DNA of 64,000 bases from Loxodes magnus (taxonomy: Eukaryota > Ciliophora > Karyorelictea > Loxodida > Loxodidae). Shown one piece after another: positions 11,842 through 21,744 of this stretch (the first letter of the stretch is position 1; every line of letters begins with the position of its first letter). The notes under the pieces were generated by a model. That model was given only the letters and a program-made list of their open reading frames with translations. It was not told the origin of the DNA and did not search any database. The stretch covers positions 1,612,001 to 1,676,000 of the forward strand of contig CAMPDV010000005.1 of assembly GCA_946699065.1 (NCBI GenBank). Reading direction: 5' to 3'. The position numbers and the translations under genes were made by a program.

Positions 11842-13410
11842 TCACGATTCGCAAAATTTGAAATTGTTTTCTTTTACTTTTTGTAAGCAAAGAGCTGCAA
11901 TCTAGTTTTTAGACAAATTCTTTATTTTGCAATCTGAATTAGTGCAGTTTTCTTTTCCACATCCTTCAGTCATTTATTAGAAGAGTTTTTTAAATATTAT
12001 TTCAAATTATTATTTTACGCTGATTTGAGGTTCTTACTTAGATTTTTCTTATTTTTGCTATATTTCCTTTTATTCTAATAACTTTGGCTCTTCTTTTTTT
12101 TCAATTTTTTGTTCTTCAACTTTAGTTTGTTATTCTAAATTATGTTCTTTTAATTCCTAATTACCCATTTCTCCTCTTGCTTATCTCCATTCAATATCTC
12201 CGCTCTATCTAGGAATTTATTCCTCTTATTTAACTTCTTCTCTGTTGTCAAAGTTTTCTTAAATTGGTTTTTTAGAAAGTCTTTTAATAGTACTTGCTAG
12301 TCATTATTCGTTTACAAGAGTTCTTCTAGTCTATACTTCATTTCATTTTTTACTATAGCGTTAAGTAACATCAGATAAGTGGGTTCTATGTGCTGCAATG
12401 CAGTAAGTTAGTTTTTTTCCTCAACCTTATTCGTATAACAAGGGATTATCAAAAGCTTCTTCACAACTATCTAAATGAGTCCATTTTCCTTCTAATAGAA
12501 CCTCTGTTCAAACATGATCTGTCCAGTCAAATACAACCCTTATCTCAAATCCTAATGCTCGGCAAAACAAACTGAAGCAATTAGCCCACTCTCCGCATCT
12601 TCCTTTTCTTGTTTCTAACAATTTTCCAGGATCATTATATCTAGGAAATCTTAATTAAGAATTGCATACTTAGCAAGCATAAAGTTCTACTTGAGGGCCT
12701 AGGTGTCTTAGTTCTTCTTATGTAGGCTGTCCGGTTCCAATTCCTTTACTAGGTTTTCCACAACAAATAGGTGAGTTACACCATTAAAAAAAATCTCGCT
12801 TGAACCATTTTAATAATCTTTTTATAAGTTCCTTTTTATCCTCTGTATGAAAATCAGGTAAACAGCTAAGTGCCTTAGCTTAAAGTTCTGGATTTTCGTA
12901 TCGATTTACTCATTCGATATCACCTAATAGACGTCTTTCGAATTTTTATTCTTCCTTGCCTTACCTTTGCTAGATCATTTGTTAAAGTCTTCCTTTAAGT
13001 CAATTCTATATTTCACTATCCTCACTTCTAATCCTTTGAGCAAATAGGCAATCTTCGCCACATTAACATTATGAAAAAATAATTGAAGGAGTTCCCATCT
13101 TATTTTACTTACAAATCTGTTAGCAGGGTAAGCATATTTATCTATTTTCTATACTAAATCCTGGCTGCATAAAAGCCTCTTCTATATAGCATTTAGTGCA
13201 AATCTCTATTTTAACTTAGACAGTTATTTCCTAAACATGCTATAATTAGCTACTACTTAACTCCTTATTTTATACCATCAACTATTAAAATTCAGGTGGT
13301 ACTCCAAATAAAGAAAAAATCTAGAAATTAAGAACTTCTATTCCATCGCTAGGTTCGAACTCAACAACTTAAACTTGCTATTCAAACTTAATAGTTAGTT
13401 ATCTAGACAT
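11842..13410 (-). CDS. PNG1: peptide:N-glycanase (PNGase) with N-terminal ubiquitin-like and C-terminal AZUL domains
   Basis: 522 aa, no intron. PNGase removes N-glycans from misfolded glycoproteins retro-translocated to the cytosol, before proteasomal degradation. Residues 1-70 look ubiquitin-like. A Cys-rich segment follows (C71/C74, C93/C96, C115-C121). The transglutaminase-fold core spans about 190-370, with a zinc pair CQVC (246-249), catalytic Cys272 in [12 protein letters not shown], His299 in FDWTDHVWTEV and Asp314 in [12 protein letters not shown]. The conserved Trp of DHVWTE is a UGA codon. After a Gln/Glu/Lys linker the C-terminus (about 471-522) reads [19 protein letters not shown], with C484-x4-C489-x4-C494-x25-C520. 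That is the AZUL zinc fold of UBE3A, which binds the proteasome subunit RPN10. There is no PAW domain. The stop is UGA. Core assignment is very secure; AZUL is by motif only. Confidence 0.95.
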
Positions 13411-14214
13411 TACTGTAAATTTATTTTTATTCCTCTTTATTTAATTTAAACTATTCTTCTGTTTAATCCTTCTCTTTATACCTTTCTTCCTTATGTTATT
13501 TAGTAAGGAATTACTCTCTTTAATTTATTCTCCTTTGTAGTCAATAAATGCTTTATTTTTATTAAACTGAGCAAGTTGCTAAATATTAAGATTATTTAGT
13601 TTAGTTTTAAGAAAATTTACAGTTAACTGAAATATTTCTGATAAATAGGCTTAGTTTAAGCAAGTAGAACTAATTTAAAATTTAAATGAAGGATTATTTA
13701 AATATAGTGAAGCTAAAGCAATAAAGCATTATTTAATTATAGTTTAAATTAGCTGTCTTTATTAACTAAGTAGAATTAATCTATTAATAGAACCATCTAG
13801 ATTGCTTACTTAGTAGAAACTTATAATTAGGCAAGATTAATAAATGTACTAACTGAGCTATTAATTCTTATGAGTGAGAAACTTATTTACAACAGTAAAG
13901 AATAACAATTTTTTTAATTATAAGGGAATAAAGAAAGTAACCAAGTATAGCATGCTTTTAAGACGTTTACTACTAATCTAAATAAATTGAATAATGTAAT
14001 TCTTATCATTATATAAACTTTCAAATCACTAAATAGGGAAATTATTAAAATTATAGAAGTAAATACAAGCAATAATATAGCAAATTTCTATAGTTGCTTA
14101 AAAATAAGAGATAAGTAAGCTTAAATAGCTTTGAATATAGGAAAGAAGATTCTTATATGATTGCCAATTTAATTGTAATTTCATTTAATTTTAAATTAAG
14201 ATTTATTTAATAAA
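13411..14214. other. divergent promoter region
   Basis: About 0.8 kb of AT-rich DNA between the start of the PNGase gene (-) and the start of a secreted-protein gene (+). It must hold both 5' flanks, but no specific element is recognised. Confidence 0.5.
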
Positions 14215-14553
14215 ATGTAGGCTAAGAGGTATCTACTATTTCTCATACTTTTAATATAAATAGCTGTAGAGGCTTAAAAAGGATGGGCTTAAATATCTAA
14301 TGCATGTGATGCCTATTGCTATCAAGAAGTAGTTCCAAAAAAAAACAAAAACGCACTAAACTTGTGCTCTAAAAAGTGCGTATCAGCTCATTGTTATGAT
14401 CTAATATACGGAGATATAGAAATTGGTCCTGATTTCTAAATAGACGAATCTTGGACTCAAGTTATAAAAGCTAGATATATGGAATTCAAAAAATGCTACA
14501 GAATGCATCCTGAATGGGTAAGAAAGTTACCAGGAGTTAAAGAAGACCTTTAA
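14215..14553 (+). CDS. small secreted Cys-rich protein, copy 1
   Basis: About 112 aa if it ends at UAA 14551-14553. MQAKRYLLFLILLIQIAVEA is a clear signal peptide with a likely cleavage after VEA. The mature part has Cys spaced as CDAYC, LCSKKCVSAHCYDLIYGDIE and later FKKCYRMHPEW, six or seven Cys in all. The pattern C-x3-C...C-x3-C-x4-CY-x2-IY-x-D-x-E...F-x2-C recurs in the next gene, so the two are a tandem pair. It recalls small secreted eukaryotic proteins with a CYxxIY-D-E core, but I cannot name the family securely. The end is ambiguous: with UGA as the only stop the frame runs on to 14635-14637, inside the next gene's fourth codon. Confidence 0.75.
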
Positions 14554-14625
14554 ATAATAAATTCTAAATAAAATATTTTCATCTAAATCAAACTTTATTT
14601 TTTCTTTATTCTAAGTAAAATAAAC

Positions 14626-15084
14626 ATGAAAAGTTGATTTGCTAAAGTAACTACCTTTATGATTGTTTTATTATTTGCTATTGTGCTTTCTAAAGAATCT
14701 GAAAAAATAAACTATAACGAAGCTAGAGATAGATGTGCAAGTAAAACATGCAAAGAAATTGATAAATCTTAGGGTCTCACAAGAGATAAATGCCTGCATT
14801 AATGTATTCACAAGTTATGCTATAATGCTATTTACTGAGATTTAGAGCATTTCGAACCTAAGTATAAAGATGATTTTAGTGCTAGTTATGATCGAACAGA
14901 GAGAAAAACCTAGTTTGTAGAGTGCATTTAGAAAATTGATTAGCCAAACTCACCTTATAGAAGCAACTTTTAATTCAATATTATAAATCAACTAAATAAT
15001 CCCTTTCTGTCATCTATTACATTTAATGCTTTCTTCTACTTCACTGAAAAACTTAATACCTTGTATGCATTTAGATATTCTTGA
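14626..15084 (+). CDS. small secreted Cys-rich protein, copy 2
   Basis: About 152 aa. The N-terminus MKSWFAKVTTFMIVLLFAIV is a signal peptide in which Trp4 is a UGA codon. The mature region repeats the Cys layout of the upstream gene: CASKTC, KCLHQCIHKLCYNAIYWDLE and FVECIQKI. The C-terminal part after SPYRSNFQ is hydrophobic and less convincing. The stop chosen is UGA 15082-15084. An alternative start is the downstream ATG giving MIVLLFAIV. Only 72 bases separate it from the preceding gene, consistent with tandem duplication. Function unknown; the protein is presumably secreted or luminal. Confidence 0.65.
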
Positions 15085-15807
15085 AAGTTTGCTTACGCTT
15101 TCAATTAATAAAATAAATTAAAACTAGTTTTTGAAGAATAAAGGATAATAAATATTGACTAAGCCTTAATTAAAGATTAAATGTAGGATATTTAAATAAT
15201 GTAAGTCTTTATCTTCACTAGTTTTTAAACTCTCATTTTTCAAATTTATTTCCTTCTAACCTTCAAAATATTTTTTAGACACTAAAGCAATCCAGATATA
15301 AAGCTCTTATAAAATGAGAAATCAAAAAGCGTAAATCTTAATCGAAAAAATGCATTTCAATTAACAAAAAAAGTTAGACTTTTTAGCTATTAAAGCTAGT
15401 TTTTAAAGATTTATTATTAAACTCATTAAATAAGAGACATTTAAGCAAAGTTATTAGAATTTGAATAATTAAGCTAATTAAAAAATCTATTTATATTTGC
15501 TAAATTAAACTAAAGTTCTATTTACTATTTTACACTTCTATTTTTATCATTTCATAAGTTTATTTAACAATATTATAATTGTTGCTTGTCTAGCTATTAA
15601 CAAGATAGGCTAAAAATTTAAAGATAATTTATTAATAGAAAAATATGCATTTATTTAAAGTAAATTGATTAAAGAAATAAAGATTCACAAATTGATTAAT
15701 AAAGCAAGGCAATAAATTAAAAGCCATAAACTTATTACTTAGAAATCGCTTGTATCTAGATGAAAAACTTAATATTAATATTAATCCTATGAATAATTAA
15801 ATATTAA
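15085..15807. other. AT-rich intergenic DNA
   Basis: The 5' flank of the isochorismatase-like gene. No coding potential, RNA gene or repeat is recognised. Confidence 0.5.
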
Positions 15808-16429
15808 ATGGAAAATACTCAGAAATTAAATATAGGAAGAGCTTCAAGAGATCAGGTAGCATTTTTCTTATGGTATTTTTTTTAATGTTAGTGATATTTA
15901 GCAGAATTATTCTCAATTCGTATATAAAATAGATTCAGTTAAATATGTAGCATGCTAGATGGGAGAGTTTGCTAAAGTTATGAAAATACCTGTTGTAGTA
16001 ACTGAGTAATATAAAAAAGCGTTTGGAGAAACTCTACAAATAATAAATAATAGTTTGCCTGAAAATTGTCTTAAAGTAGAGAAAACGTAGTTTTCAATGC
16101 TTACAGAAGAAGTACTAAGCTTTTTAAAATAAAATGAAAATATACGATAGATTGTTATATTTGGAATTGAAGCTCATATCTGCGTATAATAAACTTGCTT
16201 TGATCTTTTACAAAAAGGATATGATGTGCATATTCTAGTTGATGGAGTAAGTTCTAAAAGAAAACTTGATAGATCAGTGGCATTATAAAGAATGCAAAAC
16301 GCGGGAGCATTTTTAACGACTTATGAGGCTTTTTGCTTCGAAGTTGTAAAAAACAGTCAGATTCCAGAATGGAAATAGTGTTTACAAATCTTCAAGAATA
16401 CAGGAGAAAATCTTTTAGATGAAATGTGA
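15808..16429 (+). CDS. isochorismatase-like cysteine hydrolase (ISOC1/ISOC2 type)
   Basis: 200 aa after a 19-nt intron, close to the usual size for eukaryotic ISOC proteins. Motifs in order are FFLCDIQQNY (Asp of the triad, restored by splicing), MKIPVVVTEQYKKAFGE, FGIEAHICVQQTCFDLLQ with the expected Cys nucleophile in HICV, LVDGVSSKRKLDRSVALQRM and GAFLTTYEAFCFEVV. The Asp-Lys-Cys triad therefore looks complete. The substrate of ISOC1/2 proteins is not well established, so no reaction is claimed beyond the fold. It ends at UGA after NLLDEM. Confidence 0.93.
15873..15891 (+). other. 19-nt intron in the isochorismatase-like gene
   Basis: GTATTTTTTTTAATGTTAG. Splicing joins TTATG to TGATATTTAG, giving Leu-Cys-Asp-Ile-Gln, the conserved start of the isochorismatase fold. 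Confidence 0.92.
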
Positions 16430-17135
16430 ACAAATTTATATTAATACAACTATATTTTCTATATTCATTAAATTAAAATGACTAAAAAACCTGTTTCTAG
16501 TAATAAAGATAATTAAAATATAAAAACTTAAAAAATTAATTCAATTATAATTAAAATTTAAATACTTAACTCTAAAACTATGCAATAATTAATAATTTTT
16601 TATTAGATTTTATTATATCAAATAAAAAATACAGGAATAAGAAATCTAAAAGAATGATATTTTTGAAATTTTAGGTTTTAAATTCTAAATAATGAAAAGG
16701 ATATATAGAATTATTAGAAAACAAATAAAGCTCTATAAATTATTAATGGTTGCTATAAACTTTTATTTTGCAAATATGATTATTGATATTTTAATCGGAA
16801 CAGAGATGCTTAATAATAATTTGTAATGCTATTTAATATCTACCTAATTTTAATTTCACAGCAAAAGTATAAAAAGTAGAAATATATTATATGTAGAAAT
16901 ACTATTAATTTACTACTTTTAACTAAGAATTTATTTAGTATGCGATATTAAGTTTTCAATATCAACTTAAATTATTAATTCGAATTCTAGAAGAAAATAA
17001 TATTGTTTAAGAACTAGATAAAATTAATAAGCAAATGAAATAAGAATAGGATTATTTGATTAAATAAAGATTAAAAACTGAAAGTTCATTTTTAATTGAT
17101 TAGAAAAGTATCTTCTTAGAATTAATTAAAAATAA
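16430..17135. other. AT-rich intergenic DNA
   Basis: Separates the isochorismatase-like gene from CNNM B on the same strand. No recognisable feature. Confidence 0.5.
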
Positions 17136-18492
17136 ATGGAAATCTATTTAGATTTTGTTATTATATCTACTTTAACTTTAATAGCGGGTATCATGTCAGG
17201 GCTTACTGTTGGGTTGATGTCTATTGATGATCTTGATATGGAGATGACACTGCTATGTGGGACAGAATAGGATAAAAAATTAGCAAAGAAAGTGCTACCT
17301 GTAATATAAAACCATCATTTACTTCTTGTAACTCTTCTTCTAGCAAACGCAGCTTGTATGGAAGCAATGCCATTAGTTCTTGATAATTAGTTTCCAGAAT
17401 GAGCTGTTATATTAATATCAGTAACATTAGTTTTAATCTTTGGAGAAATATTGCCCTAAGCTTTTTGCACAGGTCCTGATTAAATTAAAATAGCAGCTTT
17501 CATGGTTCCAATAGTAAAGTTAACAATGTGTTTATTATATCCTATTGCTAAGCCAATAGCATGACTGCTCGATAGAATATTTAGAAATGAATAAAAGAAA
17601 ATGTACACACTAGAGGAGTTAAAAGCTCTAATATAAATTCACACTAAAAGAATTGAAAGAACAGTTTATGAGTATAAACATTCCTATGCATTTCCAAGAT
17701 AAGTAAAGCAGAGTAGTTAGATGTATAAGCATATAATTGATGCATCAAACACTTTAGAAACAGAAAATAAGAAAAGTTTATATTAATAGAAACAAGATGA
17801 AACATCCACTCAGGAATCTAATCAAAAAAATGAAAAGGATCATTTATTGAACTTTTCAGAATAGCCTTTATTTGAGCACGAAGCAAGATTAATATATGGA
17901 GCTCTCGATATAAGAGATAAAAATATTAATCAAGTTATGAAACCCATTAGTTAAGTATTTATGCTAGATATGGATTAATTAATGACTCCTGAAATAGAAT
18001 AAGAAATTATTAATAGTGGTTATTGAAGAATTCCAATATATTAGAGAAACAGAAACAATATAAAAGGAATTTTGAATATTAAGCAACTGCTTTAAAAAGA
18101 TTTCACCTAAAATCGTAAAATAAGTGATTATAATTTTACGCTAAATATTCCTTTGATTGTTAATCCAAATAATTCTTTATGCGAAATTCTTATTTAATTT
18201 GAAAAGTAAAATTGTGATTTTGCGTTAATAACTGAAACAGTAATTTTTTATACAGGAAGAAAAATTAATGTTCTCAATAGCAAGTAATCAAGACTTTGAG
18301 GGCTTCATTTTAGGTGTTTGTAGTCTTAAAGATGTGCTAAAGTTAATTTTAAATGCCTAAAATTTCAAGAATAATGATTCAAATTACTAAGAAAATTAAT
18401 CAGTTAATAACTTCACAAAAAACAAAATCCATCAAGCTAAGTTAAAAGGAAATTCATTAGCACCTAGAGATTTAAGTTCAGACATTAAATAA
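17136..18492 (+). CDS. CNNM: CNNM-family transporter B (DUF21 plus CBS pair)
   Basis: About 446 aa after a 16-nt intron. It is a paralogue of the minus-strand gene at 9678-10950. The DUF21 part carries AGIMSGLTVGLMSIDDLDME, NHHLLLVTLLLANAACMEAM and LIFGEILPQAFCTGPDQI. The CBS pair carries LDIRDKNINQVMKPISQVFM, GYWRIPIYQRNRNNIKGIL and FEGFILGVCSLKDVLK. UGA encodes Trp at FPEWAV and IAWLLD. The linker between DUF21 and CBS is longer than in copy A and Gln/Ser-rich. The coding pattern fades after PRDLSSDIK, where UAA 18490-18492 is the natural end. If only UGA terminates, the frame runs 79 codons further to 18729 through AT-rich sequence. Confidence 0.88.
18240..18255 (+). other. 16-nt intron in CNNM B
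   Basis: GTAATTTTTTATACAG. Splicing joins ALITET to EEKLMFSI in the second CBS motif, at the site homologous to the 19-nt intron of CNNM A. Confidence 0.9.
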
Positions 18493-19907
18493 AAATAATA
18501 CATTTACTAAATAAAAATCTCTTGCTTTCTATTTTATCATCTATTTTTGCATCATTTACTTTTCCGCTCAAATTTAAACTTTTATCTACAAATATAACAT
18601 ATTTTCTCATCTTAAAAGCACTATTTTTTTATAATAATAGAACAGGAAGAAATTGTAGAGTTATTATATTAAATTAATTCGAGTTCGAGAATAAAATCAA
18701 AGACGTTATATGCATAGTTTCTTTTATGATAGACAAAATAAGAGAAAATATATTAATACCTAGCATTCTAGAATTAAATATACTATTAAAACTTAGAATC
18801 TTAAATTAATCAGAAAAATAATTTTAAAGTTACGTACTCTTAAAATTATATGTATAGTGTGTATTCTCATTTGTTTTAATACTTTAAATAATACTATTTT
18901 TGATTTAATAAATTTATTTAGTTTTAAGAAATTAAGCAATCAATATCATATAAAGATAGTAAATCTTAAAGATTAAGTAAAATACGATTTAAAAGTTTTT
19001 TTTTGTTTAAAATGATAATTTTGTTTGATAAATAAATTTAAGCAAGTATAAAATAAATAAAAGTGAGCATATAAATTTAATGCTTAATAATTAAAATTCT
19101 TATTTTATACGATCTATAATTTTATCACTAATCTAAAATTTTGTAAGGAATTTCTCAGTAGATTGACTCTATTTTAGATTATTCTCACTGTAAATTTTTA
19201 TCTTTCCCCTTTTTTGAAGTTTCTTTAAAAAATACATATTGAAAGTTATCAATAAGATTATTATTATGCTTAGACAATTTTAAAATTAAAGTATAAATTT
19301 ATAAATAATGCTAAAATACTTACTTATTCATCTTAATCCTTTTCAGCTTAAATATCATATCAAGCAATTTTCTTATTACAATTTCAGCTTAAACCATTTT
19401 ATTTAGTTCTAGTCCTCTTTAATTCCTTAAAAACTTTGCTTTATTCTATAATTTTTTATTATGAACTTCCATTGCCTCCAGTTAGTAAAAAATTTCTGAT
19501 TCTCTATCCTTTATAAAAATAGTAGCTTTTTAAATATTAGAGATTTACCTTGTCCTTATTAATATTATACCGTTGATCTCAGACATATTTTCTTGATTTT
19601 ATTAGTTTTGCTTCTTCTTAATTACTTTTATTAATGCTTATTCATTTGTTTACATATTTCTAGATTATTCCTTCTAACAGATATGTTAGCTTTAGTTTTA
19701 GAATTCATAATTAAAAATCTTTGAAGTTAAAACTGAAATACATATATAAGAACGGAATAGGATGCTCATTTAATATAGGAGTTTATTTTTGAAGATAAGA
19801 TAGTAAATAGACTACAAAAGCTATTATAACATATTTACTTTCTTTTGAAACTTAAATTAGTGAAGACTCTAAACTCTAAGAAAGATATGATTTAGTAAAT
19901 TATAAAG
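18493..19907. other. AT-rich region between convergent genes
   Basis: The 3' flanks of CNNM B (+) and the Myb gene (-). A short stretch near 18640-18760 reads in the CNNM frame as a polar peptide (EQEEIVELLYQINSSSRIK) and is the only hint that the CNNM B frame might continue. Otherwise featureless. Confidence 0.45.
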
Positions 19908-21088
19908 TCAATAAAAAATATCAAAATCATCATAACTGCTCCCTGGAATAGGTTGATTATATGTTGAATCGTAAAATTCATTTTAACTTCCATTGTCACC
20001 TTGAAGCTAATTATTAGAATTCGTTTCATTTAATTTATTATAAATTGAAACTTTAAGTTCTTCTTTACTTTCTTATAAAGTACATAATTTAAGAGAGTTT
20101 GCTATCATCTAGCTTTATTTATTAAGTTTTTCTTATTTCTGTAATGATTTTTGACTAACCATTATTTTAGGATTGAAACTACGTACTTAGCTTTTTCTTG
20201 CTTGTGGCTGATTTTCTTAATTAGTAAAATCATTTAAGCTTCCATTCTTCATGGTATTAATAATTGGACTTTCGCTATTAAGTTTGGAGTGCTGTAATAC
20301 TTATGGACTGTAGTTCATTTTGAATTATTTGTCTTGAATGATTAAATCAACTAATTCTTCCTAGCTTTAATCAGGATATTTACTTTACCATTTTTTCATT
20401 AAGCTTTTGAATTAATTTCTTACTTAATTTTCAGTTCTTCCTATGATTATAATGATTACCTTCCAAACTTTTTGCAATGACACTTCATTTATTGTGCTGG
20501 TTTTTTCACAACCTTAATAAAATAATATCTTCTTATCACGACCATTTTCCCTCTGCATAAAAGATTACTCTTTAGATCTGGATTAATATGATTCATCCAA
20601 CGTTCCCTTACAGTTCTGGAAGTTCTCAATTTCATACCGTTATAAAACTGAGAGTTGATAAGGTCTGCTATTTTAGTTCATTAATTCTTATGGATTCCTA
20701 CTAATTGTAATAAAAGCTCGTCCTCTTCTTTGTTTCAAGTGGAGTTTGTATAAGTTCTTGAGTTTCTTTTCTTTTTATTTCCATATAAATCTGGAGAAAG
20801 ATTAGGACTTGGAGTTAAATCGGAATAGGGACTATCTAAATCTCTAGTTTCCATTGAAGGAGAAACAATTTTAGTAATTACAGTAGGCTAATGAAATTGA
20901 TATCCAGGTCTATTTAATTGCTTATAAATTACTTGATTAGGGATCTCTTAATCTTATACTTGTTCTTAGGGTATTTAGTAAAGAGGAGGTTAAATGATTG
21001 GTTCAAATCTATTGTGTTCCTCATTAAACACACACGGAAGAAATATTTATTAAACTTGCTAGTGAGGAATGATGTCTCTATTATCCAT
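19908..21088 (-). CDS. R2R3-type Myb transcription factor 1
   Basis: About 381 aa after two introns. Two Myb repeats lie near residues 110-225. The first runs from STWNKEEDELLLQLVGIHKN and KIADLI to SRTVRERWMNHINPDLK. The second runs from KKGKWSWQEDIILLRLW and NKWSVIAKSLEG to GRTENQVRNQFKSLMKKW. The regularly spaced Trp, the SRTVRERW helix and GRTENQVRNQF are the DNA-recognition features of R2R3/Myb3R proteins. The N-terminal region is Gln/Pro-rich and the C-terminal region Asn/Ser/Gln-rich, as usual for activation or low-complexity segments. The start is ATG 21088-21086 (MDNRDIIPHQQVQQ). The stop is UGA after SSYDDFDIFY. Nuclear location is inferred from family. Confidence 0.93.
20441..20459 (-). 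other. 19-nt intron in Myb 1
   Basis: GTAATCATTATAATCATAG on the minus strand. It splits the second repeat: removal joins SLEG to RTENQVRN, giving the invariant Gly-Arg-Thr. Confidence 0.93.
20553..20568 (-). other. 16-nt intron in Myb 1
   Basis: GTAATCTTTTATGCAG on the minus strand. Removal joins NPDLK to KGKWSWQEDI at the boundary between the two Myb repeats. Confidence 0.93.
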
Positions 21089-21744
21089 ATTATAATTAAA
21101 CTGAATGTTAAAATAATCCAATTCAATTATTTTTACCTATTTAAAACTACTTTTATTTATCTTTTAGAGCTTTATCCTACTTTCAATCATTAAGCTATTT
21201 ATAACTCTAATTCCTTCAAACTCCTCTCATACTCATATGCAAAATATGCTTATATTCTTCATACTTGCTTTCAACTCTTTAATACAACATATCATTTCAT
21301 ATTTCTGCTAAGCATTTTTACTAGAACTGCTTTTACTATTTAAATTAAGAAAAGCTTATTTAATTAAATTAATTAAAGAATTTTGGCAACTAAGAAAGTC
21401 TATAAAAATAAGCTTTATAGTACTAATAAACTATCACATTTCAGAAACATAATTAAAGCTTAGTAGCTTATTTAATCCTTTAAACTATAAAGAAGCAGTT
21501 TATTGCATAGATATGCCAGATTAATAAGTGACGGGTATTAATAAAGATAGTACCGAAGTAGTAGATCTTACCTGCTTGTATAATTTAATTAATCTCTAAG
21601 TATATTTAATAATACTTCAGAAGTAGAAAAAATTATTACAGCTGCTTTTCAATTAAGTATGATTAAGCTTGAAAGTTAATTTCTTAAATTAAACTTTTGC
21701 AAAATAAAAGATTATCATTAGCTTCATAAATTTATATAGGATAA
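21089..21744. other. divergent promoter region
   Basis: About 650 bp of AT-rich DNA between the starts of Myb 1 (-) and the zinc-finger gene (+). No element is recognised. Confidence 0.5.

Noticed and set aside
13340..13365. GGTTCGAACT-like stretch resembling a tRNA T-loop
   Set aside because: It lies inside the ubiquitin-like domain of the PNGase gene and no acceptor or anticodon stem can be built around it.
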